DNA from: Gammaproteobacteria bacterium
GTDB lineage: Bacteria; Pseudomonadota; Gammaproteobacteria; SZUA-152
Assembly (NCBI GenBank): GCA_011321815.1
Contig: DROS01000021.1
Coordinates: 49,409 to 113,408 of the forward strand
DNA length: 64,000 bases
Reading direction: 5' to 3'
Position numbers and translations under genes: made by a program. Under the pieces are notes generated by a model, which was not told the origin of the DNA, made no database searches, and saw only the letters and a list, made by a program, of their open reading frames with translations. This document shows positions 62,563 through 64,000 of this stretch, piece by piece (position 1 is the stretch's first letter; each line of letters opens with the position of its first letter).

Positions 62563-64000
62563 GCGGGCGCAAAGACCTGACACGCTGGAATCGCGCAGGC
62601 CAGACCCGCTTCACTTACGTGGATGGTAATGCGGCTGAGTATCTCGAAACACTGCGTCAGGAACTGGCGGCAAGATTTACCAATGCCGATTGGCTTGAAC
62701 CGCATGAGGTGGAGCCGGAGAATGAAAAGCGACAGGCAAACACGACATTGCTGGAAGAACAAAAGCGGCGTCACTCACGCACTCAGCGTATCTCACAGAT
62801 GTACCAGCAGGAACGGCGCGACTGGGGCTGGGAAATCAGCAGAACCTTTGCACGCGCCAGCCACATATTAACCGGTTATGCCGATGCCTGGGCCAATGAA
62901 GGCTATCTGGGCACCGCAACGCAGTGGGACAGTGTGCGGCGCCTGGTGGGCTTGCTCGATTATTATCCCGCACCACCTGCTTCAGCAACAACACCTCTGG
63001 TGATCATGGCCAAAAAAGGCATGAGTGGACTGGTGCGTAAAGGCTTTCAGGTAAAAAACAGCCCGGCGGTGGGCGCCGATAAGGTGTTGTTCGAGACACT
63101 GGATGATCTGTTTGTCGACGAAGCACTTAACGGCATGCGGCCAGCGGGGTGGGACAAATCTGAAAAGCCTGCAATAGAAGGTTTGGGGGGGAGCACAACA
63201 CGTGGCTTTTCGCCGCTTGCCCATTTGCCGGTGATCAATATTCAGGACATCGGTACTGTCTATCAGACAGCATTGGAGAGGCTGGGGATCGTCAGCATCA
63301 GGGATTTTTACGACGTTGATCCGGAGTCCCTGACTGACAGCGGCATTGGCATTACCCGGCTGTGGGAGTTCAAAGCCAAGGCAATGACCATTTGTGACTT
63401 CCAACCGGGCGCCGAGTGGGAGCTGCTGGCCCCTTGGCATCTTGCCGATATTGTGTTTGAAGATGCAGCATCACTTGCAACACTTACTGAAAACACGATT
63501 GATGATTGCGAAGCGTTGCAGGTGAGTATCGCCTTGCTGGGCGCATGTCTTGATCAGCCCGCCTATGAACAGGCAACGCTGGCGCAACTGCAAGCGCCAC
63601 GGGTGACAATAGAGACCGATTTCGTGTTGTCACCCTGGCGCGCCGGTAAAAAGCCGAGGGTGACGCCAGGGCAGGTTGCACTTGTTTATCATCAGGCGGA
63701 TGACCGTGCTGAAGCTGTCTCCATTGCTGAAGTGGATGCAGACAGCAAGGCTATTCGCTTACTCCCCAGCCCTCTGGAATACAGCTGGCGTGAATGGCCA
63801 TTGGGTGAAGCGGTGCTGCGGGTAGTGTCACGTTGGAAGCGCAAGAGCTGGCTCAACGGCGATGATGTGGTGCGCACGGCGGAAGCACACGGTTTGACGG
63901 CAGGTGCCTATATCTGCTGGAAAGATGAAAATGATTCATCGCAATATCATTATGCCAAAGTCCGTGAAGCCGATAAAAAGAGCCTGCGTCTGGAACCCGG
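62559..64000 (+). CDS. Second gpJ-like baseplate protein with HhH-like insertion, 3' truncated
   Basis: The frame starts at the ATG at 62559 (MSGRKDLTRWNRAG) and stays open to the window end, 480 codons. 'TATQWDSVRRLVGLLDYYPA', KKGMSGLVRKGFQVKN and VLFETLDDLFVDEALN follow Afp12-like putative baseplate assembly proteins. An inserted segment at about residues 225-280 ('INIQDIGTVYQTALERLGIV', then RDFYDVDPESLTDSGIGI) looks like a DUF4332-type helix-hairpin-helix unit. The C-terminal end lies outside the window. Confidence 0.85.
   Translation, partial: MSGRKDLTRWNRAGQTRFTYVDGNAAEYLETLRQELAARFTNADWLEPHEVEPENEKRQANTTLLEEQKRRHSRTQRISQMYQQERRDWGWEISRTFARASHILTGYADAWANEGYLGTATQWDSVRRLVGLLDYYPAPPASATTPLVIMAKKGMSGLVRKGFQVKNSPAVGADKVLFETLDDLFVDEALNGMRPAGWDKSEKPAIEGLGGSTTRGFSPLAHLPVINIQDIGTVYQTALERLGIVSIRDFYDVDPESLTDSGIGITRLWEFKAKAMTICDFQPGAEWELLAPWHLADIVFEDAASLATLTENTIDDCEALQVSIALLGACLDQPAYEQATLAQLQAPRVTIETDFVLSPWRAGKKPRVTPGQVALVYHQADDRAEAVSIAEVDADSKAIRLLPSPLEYSWREWPLGEAVLRVVSRWKRKSWLNGDDVVRTAEAHGLTAGAYICWKDENDSSQYHYAKVREADKKSLRLEP

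Noticed and set aside
49831..64000. Prophage
   Set aside because: No capsid, terminase, portal, integrase or lysis gene in 14 kb, while a Pvc16-like cap and Afp15-like ATPase point to an eCIS-type device.
49831..64000. Type VI secretion system
   Set aside because: There are no TssB/TssC pair, ClpV, TssJLM membrane complex or TssK; the sheath is a single phage-like chain.
1..64000. CRISPR arrays, rRNA and tRNA genes
   Set aside because: I looked for regularly spaced repeats, cloverleaf ends with CCA and conserved rRNA stretches and saw none; a covariance-model scan would be decisive.

Overview
The window reads as a chromosomal segment of a gammaproteobacterium of moderate GC (about 45-48% by eye). 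It carries typical gammaproteobacterial genes: fabA-fabB, a RelA with the RelA-type EFDD motif, sdhB-sdhE-ygfX, yheU and a complete Wsp operon. The DMSO-reductase-type Fe-S/membrane subunit at the left edge and a c551-like cytochrome suggest a versatile respiratory metabolism. I cannot name the genus.

Layout. 1-1350: 3' part of a fused DmsB/DmsC-like electron-transfer protein. 1.8-10.6 kb: wspABCDEFR, a chemosensory operon ending in a diguanylate cyclase; its WspA has a periplasmic c-type haem motif (CLQCH), which is not the textbook WspA sensor. 10.6-10.9 kb: a MITE-like element. 11-19 kb: cupin-like protein, Crp/Fnr regulator, relA, fabA, fabB, bactofilin, M42 peptidase and cytochrome c. 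19.4-22.4 kb: an OmpR-type regulator, an ankyrin protein, two divergent Arc-like ribbon-helix-helix genes (one only 50 codons) and a probable decayed LysR gene. 22.5-26.7 kb, minus strand: an operon with a FimV-like TPR protein, receiver-like protein, MglA-like GTPase, roadblock-like protein, globin sensor and roadblock protein. 26.7-28.7 kb: gene-poor, with a wrecked IS630-type transposase.

28.7-39.5 kb: an exopolysaccharide region with an unusual ExeA-type ATPase fused to J-like, TolA-like and two NTF2-like modules, YjbE-like and YjbH-like proteins, a multi-SLBB Wza-like exporter, a Wzz-like protein and CysC. 39.5-49.7 kb: PreP-like M16 protease, unknown genes, S24-like and YheU proteins, Sel1 protein, PilZ protein, sdhB-sdhE-ygfX, a glutamate-synthase fragment, an HTTM-like membrane protein and a small LuxR-type regulator. 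49.8-64.0 kb: a phage-tail-like contractile injection system (eCIS type): sheath, tube, zinc-ribbon protein, disordered protein, Pvc16-like cap, AAA+ ATPase, Afp7-like protein, LysM-like protein, gpD-like hub, gpV-like spike, gp25 and two gpJ-like proteins, the last running off the window.

How the parts may fit (inference): haem-linked input to WspA could raise c-di-GMP through WspR, with the PilZ protein and the exopolysaccharide genes as plausible outputs. The globin/GTPase/FimV operon looks like a second haem-gated module, perhaps for polarity or type IV pili. The most novel-looking items are that operon, the haem-WspA, the ExeA fusion, and the eCIS with its repeat-bearing sheath and helix-hairpin-helix insertion in a gpJ protein.
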